Positions 31,685 to 40,593 of a stretch of DNA of 63,956 bases are shown here, in pieces; position 1 is the stretch's first letter; each line of letters opens with the position of its first letter. A model generated the notes under the pieces. The model was not told where the DNA came from. It ran no database searches and saw only the letters and a program-made list of their open reading frames with translations. The stretch spans positions 1 to 63,956 of the forward strand of contig NZ_LMUY01000084.1 in assembly GCF_009765685.1 (NCBI RefSeq), read 5' to 3'. The translations under genes were made by a program, and so were the position numbers. Origin of the DNA: Acidisphaera sp. L21 (GTDB lineage: Bacteria; Pseudomonadota; Alphaproteobacteria; Acetobacterales; Acetobacteraceae).

Positions 31685-33736
31685 TCAGCCCTCAATTCGG
31701 GAAAAATCAGCGACCCGGTCCATCGTCCCGCGCACCTGATGTAGCAGGTTTAGCCGGTTGCGTCGAAGCGCGGGATCGGGATCATTCACGGTAACCTTGT
31801 CGAAGAATGCATCCAATTGTGGCCGCAACGAAGCAAGATCGCGCATCGCCGCCGTGAACTCAGCCTGCCGTAGCCGTAACGGTAAATCAGCACTGACGGT
31901 TTCCAACTGCGCGTGCAGCGCGCCTTCCTCGGGCAGCACGAACACCGCCGGGTCGGCAGGCCCGTTATGTGGACCGTCCTTCGCAGTTTCGATCCGCAGG
32001 ATGTTGGCGGCGCGCTTATAGGCAACCATCAGGCTGGCGCCGTCTGTCGTGCCAAGCAGGTCGCCGATCTGTGCCGACAGCGCCAGCAGGGCCGCCAGAT
32101 CGTCGCCCCCGCCCACGGCGAACACCGCATCCAGCACGTCATGCCGGGCACCCTCGGCGCGCAACTGCACCCGGGTCCGGTCCACGATGAAGGCGAGCAC
32201 CTCGTCGGCCGGCGGCGGGGCGGGCAGGGAAGCGGCGCACAGGCTTATCAGCTTGCGCAATGGCAGGCGCAACGCGCCCTCGCGGATGATCCGCACGATG
32301 CCCAGCGCGGCTCGGCGTAGCGCGAACGGATCGCCCCCCCCGGTGGGCTTTTCCCCGATGGCGAAGAAGCTGGCGATAATGTCGATCTTGTCGGCCAACG
32401 CCACTGCGATCGTCACGTGTGCCGTGGGTACGGCGTCGCTCGGCCCCTTCGGCGCATAATGGTCGCGCACGGCGTCGGCGACCGAGGGATCCTCGCCATC
32501 ATGCAGGGCGTAGTAGCGGCCCATGGCGCCCTGCAACTCGGGGAACTCGCCAACCATCCCCGTGGTCAGGTCCGCCTTGGACAACCAGGCGGCCCGGCCA
32601 GCCAATGCTGGGTCGGCACCCACCATCGGGGCAATTGCCTCCGCCAACTGCATCACCCGCTGCACCCGGGCGCCTTGCGTGCCCAGCTTGGCATGGAACG
32701 TTATCGCATCCAGCGCCGCCACCCGGCTCGCCAGCTTAACCCGGCGGTCCGCATCCCAAAAATGCCGCGCATCGCTGAACCGGGCGCGCAGCACCCGCTC
32801 ATTCCCCGCCACGATCGCGGCGCCGCCATCCGGCGCCTCCATATTGGCCGCGAAGGCGAAGAACGGCGCGGCCGATCCATCCGCGTTGCGCAGCGCGAAG
32901 TAACGCTGGTTCACCCGCATGGAGACCTGCATCACCTCGGCCGGCAGATCCATGTAGGCGGCATCGATCCGCCCCAGCAGCGGCACCGGCCACTCCACCA
33001 GCCCAGCGACCTCGTCCAGCAACCCCGGATCATCAGCGACATGCAACTGCCGCTCGGCCGCCAGCGCCGCAATACCCTCCGCCACCCGCCGCCGCCGCTC
33101 GCCCGCATCCACGATCACCCGCTTCGCCAGCAACCCGGCCTGCCATTCGGACGCCGAGTGCACCGCAAATCCACCCGGCGCCATGAAGCGGTGGCCGTCC
33201 GTCTCGTTACCGGCGTGCAGGCCGTGACCGTCGTCTTCACCCTCGGCCAGACTAAACGGCACCACCGCGCCATCGAGGATGCACAGCATACGCCGCAGCG
33301 GCCGCACCCAGGTGAACAGGCTGCCGCTGCCGCCCCAGCGCATGGATTTCGGCCAGGCGAAGCGTCGCAGCAGGCCGGGCAGGGCCCCCGCGATCAGCGA
33401 GGCCGCGTCCTGCGCCGGCGACTGCTTGTTCAGGACCCAGTAGTCGCCTTCCTGCGTGACCATCTCCCGCGTCGCGCCATGCTTGCGCAGGAACCCGGTC
33501 AGCGCCTGCTCCGGCGCGGAGGTGCGAGGACCCCGTTCGACGACGCTGGCGGCAGGAATGGCGGCATTGACGGTGGCGGAGAGCGCGATCCGCCGCGGGC
33601 CGTAGAAACTGCGCAAATCCGTCGGCGCCAGCGCCCCCAACGCGGCCGTCATCAGGCGGGTCAACTCCTCCGCCGCCTTCGCCTGCATGCGGGCGGGGAT
33701 TTCCTCGCTGAACAGTTCCAGAAGAAGTTCGGGCAT
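31685..33736 (-). CDS. glyS: Glycyl-tRNA synthetase beta subunit
   Basis: The beta subunit of the heterotetrameric bacterial glycyl-tRNA synthetase binds tRNA and is needed for charging by the alpha subunit. The 683-residue protein begins PELLLELFSEEIPARMQ, the standard N-terminus, and contains FYGPRRIAL, NQRYFAL, LTTGMVGEFPELQGAMG and DPFALRRAALGIVRI, all family signatures. The C-terminal region is the DALR-type anticodon-binding domain. Upstream in-frame sequence beyond 33736 belongs to the glyQ overlap and is not coding here. Start and glyQ stop overlap by one base (TGATG). Confidence 0.98.
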   Translation of the reverse strand: MPELLLELFSEEIPARMQAKAAEELTRLMTAALGALAPTDLRSFYGPRRIALSATVNAAIPAASVVERGPRTSAPEQALTGFLRKHGATREMVTQEGDYWVLNKQSPAQDAASLIAGALPGLLRRFAWPKSMRWGGSGSLFTWVRPLRRMLCILDGAVVPFSLAEGEDDGHGLHAGNETDGHRFMAPGGFAVHSASEWQAGLLAKRVIVDAGERRRRVAEGIAALAAERQLHVADDPGLLDEVAGLVEWPVPLLGRIDAAYMDLPAEVMQVSMRVNQRYFALRNADGSAAPFFAFAANMEAPDGGAAIVAGNERVLRARFSDARHFWDADRRVKLASRVAALDAITFHAKLGTQGARVQRVMQLAEAIAPMVGADPALAGRAAWLSKADLTTGMVGEFPELQGAMGRYYALHDGEDPSVADAVRDHYAPKGPSDAVPTAHVTIAVALADKIDIIASFFAIGEKPTGGGDPFALRRAALGIVRIIREGALRLPLRKLISLCAASLPAPPPADEVLAFIVDRTRVQLRAEGARHDVLDAVFAVGGGDDLAALLALSAQIGDLLGTTDGASLMVAYKRAANILRIETAKDGPHNGPADPAVFVLPEEGALHAQLETVSADLPLRLRQAEFTAAMRDLASLRPQLDAFFDKVTVNDPDPALRRNRLNLLHQVRGTMDRVADFSRIEG

Positions 33737-34617
33737 CAGGCGCTCAGCACGGGAGTGAGGGTTTCGCCGGCAAGCCAGCCTTCGCAGCAGCCCTTCGCCA
33801 GCGTCCGCACCCGGCCGATATAGGCTGCGCGCTCGGTGACGCTGATGACGCCGCGGGCGTCCAGCAGGTTGAACAAATGGCTGGCCTTGATGCACTGGTC
33901 GTAGGCCGGCATCGGCAGTTTTTCCGCCAGCAGCGCCGCACACTCCCGTTCCGCATCCACGAAGTGCCGGGCCAGCATGGCGGTGTCCGCGACCTCGAAA
34001 TTGTGCCGGCTATATTCCTGCTCCGCCCGCAGGAAGACATCGCCGTATGTCACCCCGGCGCCGTTGAAATCCAGATCGTACACCCGCTCGACATTCTGGA
34101 TGTACATGGCCAGGCGCTCCAACCCATACGTCATCTCGAACGATGGCACCGCGACCGGAATGCCGCCGACCTGCTGGAAATACGTGAACTGTCCCACTTC
34201 CATCCCGTCGCACCACACTTCCCAGCCCAGCCCCCAGGCGCCGAGGGTCGGGCTTTCCCAGTCATCCTCGACGAAGCGGATGTCGTGCAGCGCCGGGTCC
34301 AGCCCGATGGCGGCGTAGGAGGCGAGCATCAGCGCCTGCGCGGTATCCGGCGCGGGCTTCATGATTACCTGATACTGGTAATAATGCTGCAGCCGGTTCG
34401 GGTTCTCGCCATACCGCCCGTCGCTAGGGCGGCGGCTGGGCTGCACATACGCCGCCCGCCACGGCTTCGGCCCCAGGGCGCGCAGGGTGGTGGCGGGGTG
34501 GAAGGTGCCAGCCCCCATCTCCACATCATAGGGCTGTAGGATGACGCAGCCTTGGGAGGCCCAGAAGGCGTGCAGGCGGAGGATGATATTTTGGAATGAG
34601 GGCGGCGCCGGGTTCAT
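33736..34617 (-). CDS. glyQ: Glycyl-tRNA synthetase alpha subunit
   Basis: The catalytic alpha subunit of glycyl-tRNA synthetase, 293 residues. Class II core segments are clear: [79 protein letters not shown], and [15 protein letters not shown]. The start is ATG at 34617, matching the normal N-terminus; the frame is open further upstream but without family similarity. It leads the leftward glyQ-glyS-ppdK group and is divergent from the CoA-binding protein gene. Confidence 0.98.
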   Translation of the reverse strand: MNPAPPSFQNIILRLHAFWASQGCVILQPYDVEMGAGTFHPATTLRALGPKPWRAAYVQPSRRPSDGRYGENPNRLQHYYQYQVIMKPAPDTAQALMLASYAAIGLDPALHDIRFVEDDWESPTLGAWGLGWEVWCDGMEVGQFTYFQQVGGIPVAVPSFEMTYGLERLAMYIQNVERVYDLDFNGAGVTYGDVFLRAEQEYSRHNFEVADTAMLARHFVDAERECAALLAEKLPMPAYDQCIKASHLFNLLDARGVISVTERAAYIGRVRTLAKGCCEGWLAGETLTPVLSA

Positions 34618-34693
34618 GGCGGCGCACCTTACGGAAGCCGCGATGCAGAGCAAGCTGCAACGCATTATGCCTCATCCGCGTTAGGAGAGTGTC

Positions 34694-35131
34694 ATGGCAA
34701 AAGACGGACTGACCGACAGTGAAATCCACCGCATCCTCGGGCAAACCCGGCGGATTGCGTTGGTCGGCGCGTCCAATAAACCGGACCGGCCATCTCACGG
34801 CGTCATGCGCTTCCTGCTGGCCCAGGGCTGGGAGGTAACGCCGGTCAATCCCGGCCTGGCCGGCCAAACCCTGTTGGGCCAACCCGTCGTCGCCACCCTC
34901 GCCGACGCGGGGCCGCTCGATATGGTCGACATCTTTCGCGCGTCGGACCAGGCAGGCGCCGTCGTGGACGCGGCAATCCGGCTGGGCGCCCGCACGGTGT
35001 GGCTCCAGCTCGGCGTCATTGATGAGGCAGCCGCCATTCGAGCCCGCGCAGCCGGGCTGAACGCCGTGATGGACCGCTGTCCGGCGATCGAGGCGCCGCG
35101 GCTCCGCATCTCCCCCAGCATTGTCGCTTGA
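34694..35131 (+). CDS. CoA-binding protein (YccU-like)
   Basis: A 145-residue single-domain protein with the Rossmann-type CoA-binding fold seen in succinyl-CoA synthetase alpha. The nucleotide-binding loop is IALVGASNKPDRPSHGVMRFLLAQGW, followed by VTPVNPGLAGQTLLGQPV, MVDIFRASDQAGAVV and TVWLQLGVIDEAAAIRARAAGL, and the C-terminal segment VMDRCPAIEAPRL. Function is unknown across the family. GGAG lies eight to nine bases before the ATG. It stands alone between divergent glyQ and the DUF2076 gene. Confidence 0.92.
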   Translation: MAKDGLTDSEIHRILGQTRRIALVGASNKPDRPSHGVMRFLLAQGWEVTPVNPGLAGQTLLGQPVVATLADAGPLDMVDIFRASDQAGAVVDAAIRLGARTVWLQLGVIDEAAAIRARAAGLNAVMDRCPAIEAPRLRISPSIVA

Positions 35132-35231
35132 CCCCCGGCTTGACCCTCCCGGCTTGAACCAAGCATGCAACTGGGCCATGTCGCATGTGGATTAGGCCGA
35201 CTGCCCACGCAATCTCCGACAAGGTGATAGA

Positions 35232-36092
35232 ATGACCAACGAGGAACGCGACCTGATTTCCCAGTTCGTAGCGCGCGTCGGAGGCACCAGCGTAAGCGGC
35301 GGCTTCTCCCGCAGCGTTCCGTCCACCCAGCCGCCAATGGCCCCGATCGACCCGGAGGCGGACCGGTTTATCGCCGATGAATTCGCCCGCCACCCCGAGG
35401 CCCGCTACCGCATCACCCAGATGGCCGTGGTGCAGGAGGCTGCGTTGGCTGAGGCCGGCAGCCGCCTTCAGCGCATGCAGGCGGAATTGGAGCAGGCGCG
35501 CCAGCAAATGCAGCAGATGCAGCAATCGGCGCCGCAGCCGCAGCAGGGGCAGTCACGCGGCTTCTTTGGCGGCTTGTTCGGCGGCGGCCAGGGCAGCGGC
35601 CCGGCGCCCCAGCAGCAGCAATCCCCCTGGAACCAGGGCCAGCCGCAATACGCCCAGCAGCAGCCCGGCTATGCACCCCCGGGCGGCGCCTATCCTCCGC
35701 AATACCCGCCCAACATGCAGCCCGGCATGTTCCAGCGTGGCGGCGGCTCCGGCTTTCTAGGCTCGGCACTGGGCACGGCGGCCGGCGTGGCGGGCGGCGT
35801 CGTCGCCGGCAATTTGCTGATGGACATGTTCTCCGGCCACGGCGCCGGGGGGATGGGTGCAGGCGGGATGGGTGGTGGGTTTGGTGCGGCCGCCATCCCG
35901 GTCGAAAACACCACCATCAACAACTACGGTGATGCCGCCAGCGGCGCCCCGGCAGCGGGTGGTCCGGCTGACTGGGACAACTCTACCCAAAGCGCGCAGC
36001 CCGACCCTAACTGGGACGATAATAGTGGCGGCGGCTGGGACAACAGTCAGGACAACAGCAGCGGCGGCGGGTTCGACGACAACTCGCTCTAG
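35232..36092 (+). CDS. DUF2076 domain-containing protein
   Basis: A 286-residue protein of the DUF2076 family. The N-terminal helical part (TNEERDLISQFVARVGG; about residues 1-95) is followed by a Gln-rich stretch, a Gly/Phe segment (GFFGGLFGGGQG), a Pro/Gln-rich low-complexity region, a possible hydrophobic helix (GSALGTAAGVAGGVVAGNLLMDMF, about 176-199) and a Gly/Asp/Asn/Trp-rich tail. The function is unknown; the pattern of an N-terminal coiled domain and a glycine-rich hydrophobic helix suggests a membrane- or envelope-associated protein. It lies two bases before the thioesterase gene, so the two are probably co-transcribed. Confidence 0.9.
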   Translation: MTNEERDLISQFVARVGGTSVSGGFSRSVPSTQPPMAPIDPEADRFIADEFARHPEARYRITQMAVVQEAALAEAGSRLQRMQAELEQARQQMQQMQQSAPQPQQGQSRGFFGGLFGGGQGSGPAPQQQQSPWNQGQPQYAQQQPGYAPPGGAYPPQYPPNMQPGMFQRGGGSGFLGSALGTAAGVAGGVVAGNLLMDMFSGHGAGGMGAGGMGGGFGAAAIPVENTTINNYGDAASGAPAAGGPADWDNSTQSAQPDPNWDDNSGGGWDNSQDNSSGGGFDDNSL

Positions 36093-36094
36093 GC

Positions 36095-36550
36095 ATGTGG
36101 GCCGAACACCGCGACCAGGTTCAGCCGGAGTGGCTGGACAGCAACGGCCACATGAACCTGGCCTATTACGTCGTGGTGTTCGACCGCGGCACCGACGCCT
36201 GGCTCGACATGGCCGGGCTCGGCCCGGCCTTCCGCGCCAGGACCAGTCGCAGCACCTTTGCGGTCGAGAGCCATGTCCTCTACCGCAAGGAAGTCCGGCT
36301 CGGGGATGCGCTCCTCGTCCGGACGCGCCTGGCCGAGGGTGGCGGAAAGCGGCTGCATCTGCTGCATGAAATGAGCTCCGGCGACGCCATGGTCGCCATG
36401 CAGGAAGTCCTGTTCCTCCATGTCGACCTCGGCACGCGCCGCACCGCCCCGTTGGCGGAAGAGGACGCCGCCAGGGTGTCGGCCCTGTTGCCGCCACCGG
36501 GCGTGGCGCTGCCGGATTGGGCGGGTCGCCGGGTCGGCCAGGCACGTTGA
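36095..36550 (+). CDS. Acyl-CoA thioesterase, 4HBT-like hot-dog fold
   Basis: A 151-residue hot-dog-fold thioesterase. The signature WLDSNGHMNLAYYVVVFDRGTDAWL holds the catalytic-region Asp and the Asn-x-His-Met-Asn pattern of the 4-hydroxybenzoyl-CoA thioesterase group; SHVLYRKEVRLGDAL and HEMSSGDAMVAMQEVLFLHVD follow the fold. The acyl-CoA substrate is unknown. Related proteins include carnitine/betainyl-CoA thioesterases. It starts two bases after the DUF2076 stop and precedes a chemoreceptor gene by 54 bp. Confidence 0.9.
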   Translation: MWAEHRDQVQPEWLDSNGHMNLAYYVVVFDRGTDAWLDMAGLGPAFRARTSRSTFAVESHVLYRKEVRLGDALLVRTRLAEGGGKRLHLLHEMSSGDAMVAMQEVLFLHVDLGTRRTAPLAEEDAARVSALLPPPGVALPDWAGRRVGQAR

Positions 36551-36604
36551 TAAGGTTTTAACCTCCTTTGATTAGCGTTCGGGCAGAACTGACCCGAGTG
36601 CGCA

Positions 36605-37798
36605 ATGCCCCGCATGCCCGACACATACATCAACCGTTTGCCGTTCGGCCCGCTTCTGGTTGGCGTCTCGATCCTGCTGCATGGCGGATTGGCCGCGGCG
36701 ATCCTGTTTGCCGAGGGCGCAGACCTTACCACCTGGTTGATGGCGACCGGCCTGCTGGCGCTAGCATCGATGATGCTTGCCGGCCTGGTCTGGTGGGGCC
36801 TGGCGCCACTGCGTGAAGGTGCGGTGTCCACCATACGCCCCGCAGGCGTGGTTGGCGTCGCATTGTGGCGGGAGGTCGGTCTTCGCGGCACCATTACCAA
36901 GCTGCAAACGCAGGTGGCGCAAAAGGACGCGGAACTCTCCGAACTCGCCTTGCGCCATGCCGAACAGATTGGTTCGATCCGCAAGCTGCAGCAGCGCATG
37001 ACCCGCGAGATTGCCGGTGAAACCCATGCAGCCGATGCCGTGGGCACGGCAACGGCGGGCGTGGTTGACGGCATGGAAGCCGCCTCGCGCGAAATGGCCG
37101 CCGTCCGCGGCGCCGCCGAACTCGCCGCCAAAGGCATCCAGGAAGTCGCCGGCGCGTCCGAGCAACTATCCGCTTCCATCGGCGAAATCGCTGTCCAGGT
37201 CGCTCGCAGCGCCGAAAGCGCCCGTCAAGCCGCCGCCGAGAGCAAGCGCACCGACGAATCGGTCGAGGAACTGGCCAACGCCGCCGGCCGCATCGGCGAC
37301 GTTGTCCGCTTGATCGGCGACATCGCCGCCCAGACCAATCTGCTAGCGCTAAACGCCACCATCGAAGCCGCCCGTGCCGGCGACGCCGGTCGTGGCTTCG
37401 CGGTCGTCGCGGGCGAGGTGAAGAACCTTGCCGCACAGACCGCCCGCGCCACCGAGGAGATCGGCGGACAGATCGCCGCCATGCAGGCCGCCACCCAGGG
37501 CAGCATCGTCGCCATCCGCGCCATCTCCGGCCGGATTGAGGATATCAGCACCCTGGCAGCCCAGGTCGCCTGCGCGGTGGAAGAACAGGGCGCTGCCACG
37601 GCGGAGATCGCTAGCAGCGTGCAGCGTGTCGCCGTTGGCACCGGCACCGTGGCCGACGCCATCGGCCGTGCAGAACAGGCGTCCGAGGCTGCCCGGTCCG
37701 GCAGCGTCGCCATCGCCCAGGCGGTGAATGGCATGGACAAGCGCCGCGCCAGCCTGCTGGTGTCGGTAGAAGGCCTGGCGGTGCTCGACGCCGCCTAG
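36605..37798 (+). CDS. Methyl-accepting chemotaxis protein, small transmembrane type
   Basis: A 397-residue chemoreceptor. Two hydrophobic helices near the N-terminus (about residues 14-36 and 43-65) are joined by a very short loop, so there is no periplasmic ligand-binding domain. No clear HAMP or PAS domain follows; a coiled stretch (about 95-125) leads into the signalling domain. The signalling hairpin tip [20 protein letters not shown]...[13 protein letters not shown] is intact, so it should couple to CheA/CheW. No C-terminal CheR/CheB pentapeptide is seen. It may sense membrane or internal energy state. No other che genes are in the window. It overlaps the convergent ygfZ-like gene by four bases. 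Confidence 0.93.
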   Translation: MPRMPDTYINRLPFGPLLVGVSILLHGGLAAAILFAEGADLTTWLMATGLLALASMMLAGLVWWGLAPLREGAVSTIRPAGVVGVALWREVGLRGTITKLQTQVAQKDAELSELALRHAEQIGSIRKLQQRMTREIAGETHAADAVGTATAGVVDGMEAASREMAAVRGAAELAAKGIQEVAGASEQLSASIGEIAVQVARSAESARQAAAESKRTDESVEELANAAGRIGDVVRLIGDIAAQTNLLALNATIEAARAGDAGRGFAVVAGEVKNLAAQTARATEEIGGQIAAMQAATQGSIVAIRAISGRIEDISTLAAQVACAVEEQGAATAEIASSVQRVAVGTGTVADAIGRAEQASEAARSGSVAIAQAVNGMDKRRASLLVSVEGLAVLDAA

Positions 37799-38613
37799 CC
37801 GAGCGGCTTGGCCACCGGGGTCGCAATCTGCAACCAGGCTGGCAACTGCGTCGTGATCGGAACGCCACAGTCCAGCTTGGCCTCCAGCGCATCCACACGG
37901 ATGAGCGCCAGCCCAAGCATTCCCTTGCTGGACCGCATCGTGCCGACATCCACCCCGTCCCGAAGCACCGGCGTGCCCGGCGCAGGCAGCGGCGAATCTG
38001 CCGTTACGGGCACCAGGCGACGCTTCACCAGGCCGCGATACTTCGTTCGTGCCGTCAGTTCCTGGCCCATGTAACAGCCCTTGGTCCAGGACACCCCACC
38101 GAGCTCGTCGAACCCGGCCTCCAGCAGCACACTCTTATCCACTTCCATATCCCGCGTGCCATCCGGCAGGCCGAGCCTCAGGCGGTGGTAGTCGTAATCT
38201 TCCGCCTCGGTGGTGGTAGCAAGGTCGTTGCCATACACGCGCCACCCGGCCTTCGGCAGCCGTGGGTCGGCGACCACCAAACCGGACTCCGGCGCGGTCG
38301 AACCCCAGCCGGCGTAAACTTCCAGTGTATCCGGCTCCACTGTTACCTTGGCGCGCAGGCGAAACCGGGTCAGTCGCTGGGCGAGGTCGTCGCGCTGCCC
38401 GGCCTCCACGTCCAACAGCAGCCGATCGCCATCGGCGATGATGAAGAAATCCGCCAGATATTTGCCCTGCGGCGTCAGCAATGCGGCCCACACCGCATGG
38501 CCTGCGGTCGCCAGGCTGACGTCGTTGGACACCAACCCCTGCAAATAGGTCACCCGATCATCCCCGGTGACGGACAGGACGGCGCGGTTGGGCAGGCGGG
38601 CAAGGTGGGACAT
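37795..38613 (-). CDS. ygfZ: YgfZ/GcvT-like folate-binding protein
   Basis: YgfZ (IBA57 homologue) uses tetrahydrofolate to assist repair or assembly of certain iron-sulfur clusters. The 272-residue protein has the diagnostic KGCYMGQE motif (K-G-C-Y-x-G-Q-E) containing the functional Cys, the N-terminal LQGLVSNDV segment, and [14 protein letters not shown] typical of the GcvT fold. The length is somewhat shorter than E. coli YgfZ (326), as is common in alphaproteobacteria. It is divergent from the glycan operon (80 bp). Confidence 0.93.
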   Translation of the reverse strand: MSHLARLPNRAVLSVTGDDRVTYLQGLVSNDVSLATAGHAVWAALLTPQGKYLADFFIIADGDRLLLDVEAGQRDDLAQRLTRFRLRAKVTVEPDTLEVYAGWGSTAPESGLVVADPRLPKAGWRVYGNDLATTTEAEDYDYHRLRLGLPDGTRDMEVDKSVLLEAGFDELGGVSWTKGCYMGQELTARTKYRGLVKRRLVPVTADSPLPAPGTPVLRDGVDVGTMRSSKGMLGLALIRVDALEAKLDCGVPITTQLPAWLQIATPVAKPLG

Positions 38614-38692
38614 GCATCGCAGTTAGGCGGAGCGTGCCCCCGTAACAAGCGGGGCCTTCCCCGCAAACGCGAGCGGCTGTAACACAGCCCCC

Positions 38693-39583
38693 GTGCGGAT
38701 CCTGTTCATCACCGCGACGCGGATCGGCGACGCGGTCCTGTCCACCGGGTTGCTCGACCATCTGTTGCGGCTGCATCCGGACGCGCGGTTTACCATTGCC
38801 TGCGGGCCGGTGGCAGTCGGCGTGTTCGACCGCATGCCGAATCGTGAGCGAACGCTCGTCATGGAAAAGCGCCGCTACGACCGCCACTGGCTAACGCTAT
38901 GGTCGCAGACAGTCACCACATTGTGGGATCTGGCGGTCGATCTGCGTGGCTCTGCAATCACCCTCCTCATCCCCGCCAGGCATCGCGCCATCATGCGCGG
39001 CGGGCGCCGGCCGGGCCATCGGCTGACCCACTTGGCCGGCACGTTGAACTTGTCCACGCCTCCGCTGCCCGTCACCTGGTCCGCGCCGGAAGACCACGCT
39101 CGCGCTGCGGCGCTATTGCCGCCGGGCGCCCCGATCATCGCACTGGGGCCGACTGCCAACTGGTCCGGCAAGGTCTGGCCCGCCGATCGCTTCGTCGCCC
39201 TTTTCCGCGCCCTGGAACCATCGCTACCCGGCGCCCGCGTCGCCATCTTCGCCGGTCCTGGCGAGGCGGAGCGCGCGATGGCCGCCCCCGTCCTGGCCGC
39301 GTTGCCCAGCGCCATCGACCTGGCAGGCAAGCTCACCTTGGCGGAGGCCGCAGCTTGCCTGGCCCGGTGCCGCCTGTTCGTAGGCAACGATTCCGGCCTC
39401 ATGCACCTGGCCGCCGCGGCCGGCACGCCCACGATCGGCCTGTTCGGCCCCACCCCGGCCAGCGAATATGCCCCCGCCGGCCGGATCGCCACCGCCGTGC
39501 TCGCGCCCGGCACGCCCGGCCGCGCACCGATCGAGGATTTGCCCGTCGATCTGGTCGTCGCCCGCGCGAGGGAGATGCTGTGA
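38693..39583 (+). CDS. Glycosyltransferase family 9 (heptosyltransferase-like)
   Basis: A 296-residue GT-B enzyme of family 9, whose members transfer heptose or related sugars to LPS core. N-terminal ILFITATRIGDAVLSTGLLDHL is the family start. The C-terminal donor-binding domain contains IALGPTANWSGKVWPADRF and CRLFVGNDSGLMHLAAAAGTPTIGLFGPT, the GT9 signature. The start is GTG at 38693. It overlaps the next glycosyltransferase by four bases (GTGA), so a three-gene coupled glycan operon starts here. Confidence 0.94.
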   Translation: MRILFITATRIGDAVLSTGLLDHLLRLHPDARFTIACGPVAVGVFDRMPNRERTLVMEKRRYDRHWLTLWSQTVTTLWDLAVDLRGSAITLLIPARHRAIMRGGRRPGHRLTHLAGTLNLSTPPLPVTWSAPEDHARAAALLPPGAPIIALGPTANWSGKVWPADRFVALFRALEPSLPGARVAIFAGPGEAERAMAAPVLAALPSAIDLAGKLTLAEAAACLARCRLFVGNDSGLMHLAAAAGTPTIGLFGPTPASEYAPAGRIATAVLAPGTPGRAPIEDLPVDLVVARAREML

Positions 39584-40593
39584 AGGTCGCCCACCTCATG
39601 GCCGGCGCCCCGAATGGCGGGGCAGAATTGTTCTTCGAGCGGCTGACCCTGGCGCAATACCGAGCCGGCGACACCGTCCTGCCCATGATCCGCACCGATC
39701 CCGGCCGCGCCGCGCGATTGGCCGAGATGTCCCCCGTCCAACTGTCATTCGGCGGTGCGCTGGACCTGCACACTCGCCCGCGCCTGGCCGCCGCCCTCCG
39801 GGAATTCGCCCCCCGCGTCGCCGTCGCCTGGATGAACCGGGCAGCCCGCTTCGCGCCGCGCGGCGACTGGGTGCTGGCGGGGCGGCTGGGCGGCTATTAC
39901 GACCTGCGATACTACCGCAATTGCGACCATCTCATCGGTAATACCCGCACACTGGCGGAGTGGATCGTGGCCCAGGGCTGGCCCGCAGCCCGCACCCATT
40001 ATCTGCCCAATTTCGCCCCCGACCTGTCCGGCGCTGCGCCCGAGCGCCTGGGCGTTCCCGCCAAACGCAAACTGGTGCTCGCCCTCGGCAGGCTGCACCG
40101 CAACAAGGCGTTCGATGTCCTCATTCGCGCCCTGCCACGCTTGCCCGGCGTCCACGCCATCATCGCGGGCGAGGGACCGGAACTGGAGCCATTGCAGGCG
40201 CTCGCCCGCCAATCCGGCGTAGTCGACCGTGTGATCTTCCCCGGATGGCGGCAAGACACCGCCTCCCTGCTGGCCGGTTGCGACGTGCTCGCTTGCCCCT
40301 CACGCCATGAACCGCTGGGCAACGTGGTGGTGGAGGCGTTCGCCGCCGGCCGCCCCATCGTCGCCACCGCTGCCGACGGCCCCCGTGAACTGATCCGCCC
40401 CGGTGAGGACGGCCTGCTCGTTCCGTTGGAGGATCACGAGGCGCTGGCCAACTCGCTGGGCCTGGTGCTGGGCAACCCCCGCTTCGCCGCGGCGTTGGCA
40501 AAGGCTGGGCGCGCGCGTTACGCGGCCGAATTCGCCGAGGCCCCCGTCCTGGATCAGTGGCGCGGCTTCCTCGCCACTGTGGAGAAACCCTGA
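39580..40593 (+). CDS. Glycosyltransferase family 4-like
   Basis: A 337-residue GT-B retaining glycosyltransferase. KVAHLMAGAPNGGAELFFERL gives the N-terminal acceptor domain with its Gly-Gly-Ala-Glu loop. The C-terminal GT1/GT4 domain shows LALGRLHRNKAFDVLIRALP, IAGEGPELEPLQALA, VIFPGWRQDTASLLAGCDVLACPS and the E-x7-E motif in RHEPLGNVVVEAFAAGRPIVAT. The sugar donor and acceptor are unknown; with GT9 upstream, LPS core or a surface oligosaccharide is likely. The start is GTG overlapping the upstream TGA. It overlaps asnB by one base. Confidence 0.94.
   Translation: MKVAHLMAGAPNGGAELFFERLTLAQYRAGDTVLPMIRTDPGRAARLAEMSPVQLSFGGALDLHTRPRLAAALREFAPRVAVAWMNRAARFAPRGDWVLAGRLGGYYDLRYYRNCDHLIGNTRTLAEWIVAQGWPAARTHYLPNFAPDLSGAAPERLGVPAKRKLVLALGRLHRNKAFDVLIRALPRLPGVHAIIAGEGPELEPLQALARQSGVVDRVIFPGWRQDTASLLAGCDVLACPSRHEPLGNVVVEAFAAGRPIVATAADGPRELIRPGEDGLLVPLEDHEALANSLGLVLGNPRFAAALAKAGRARYAAEFAEAPVLDQWRGFLATVEKP

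Noticed and set aside
31685-33943. A longer glyS frame starting at 33943
   Set aside because: The extra 69 residues are read from the glyQ region in another frame and do not resemble GlyS. The ATG at 33736 fits the family and overlaps the glyQ stop.
35132-35231. Short direct repeat CCGGCTTGA-C/A-CC downstream of the CoA-binding protein gene
   Set aside because: Two copies of about nine bases only; too short to support a mobile or regulatory element.
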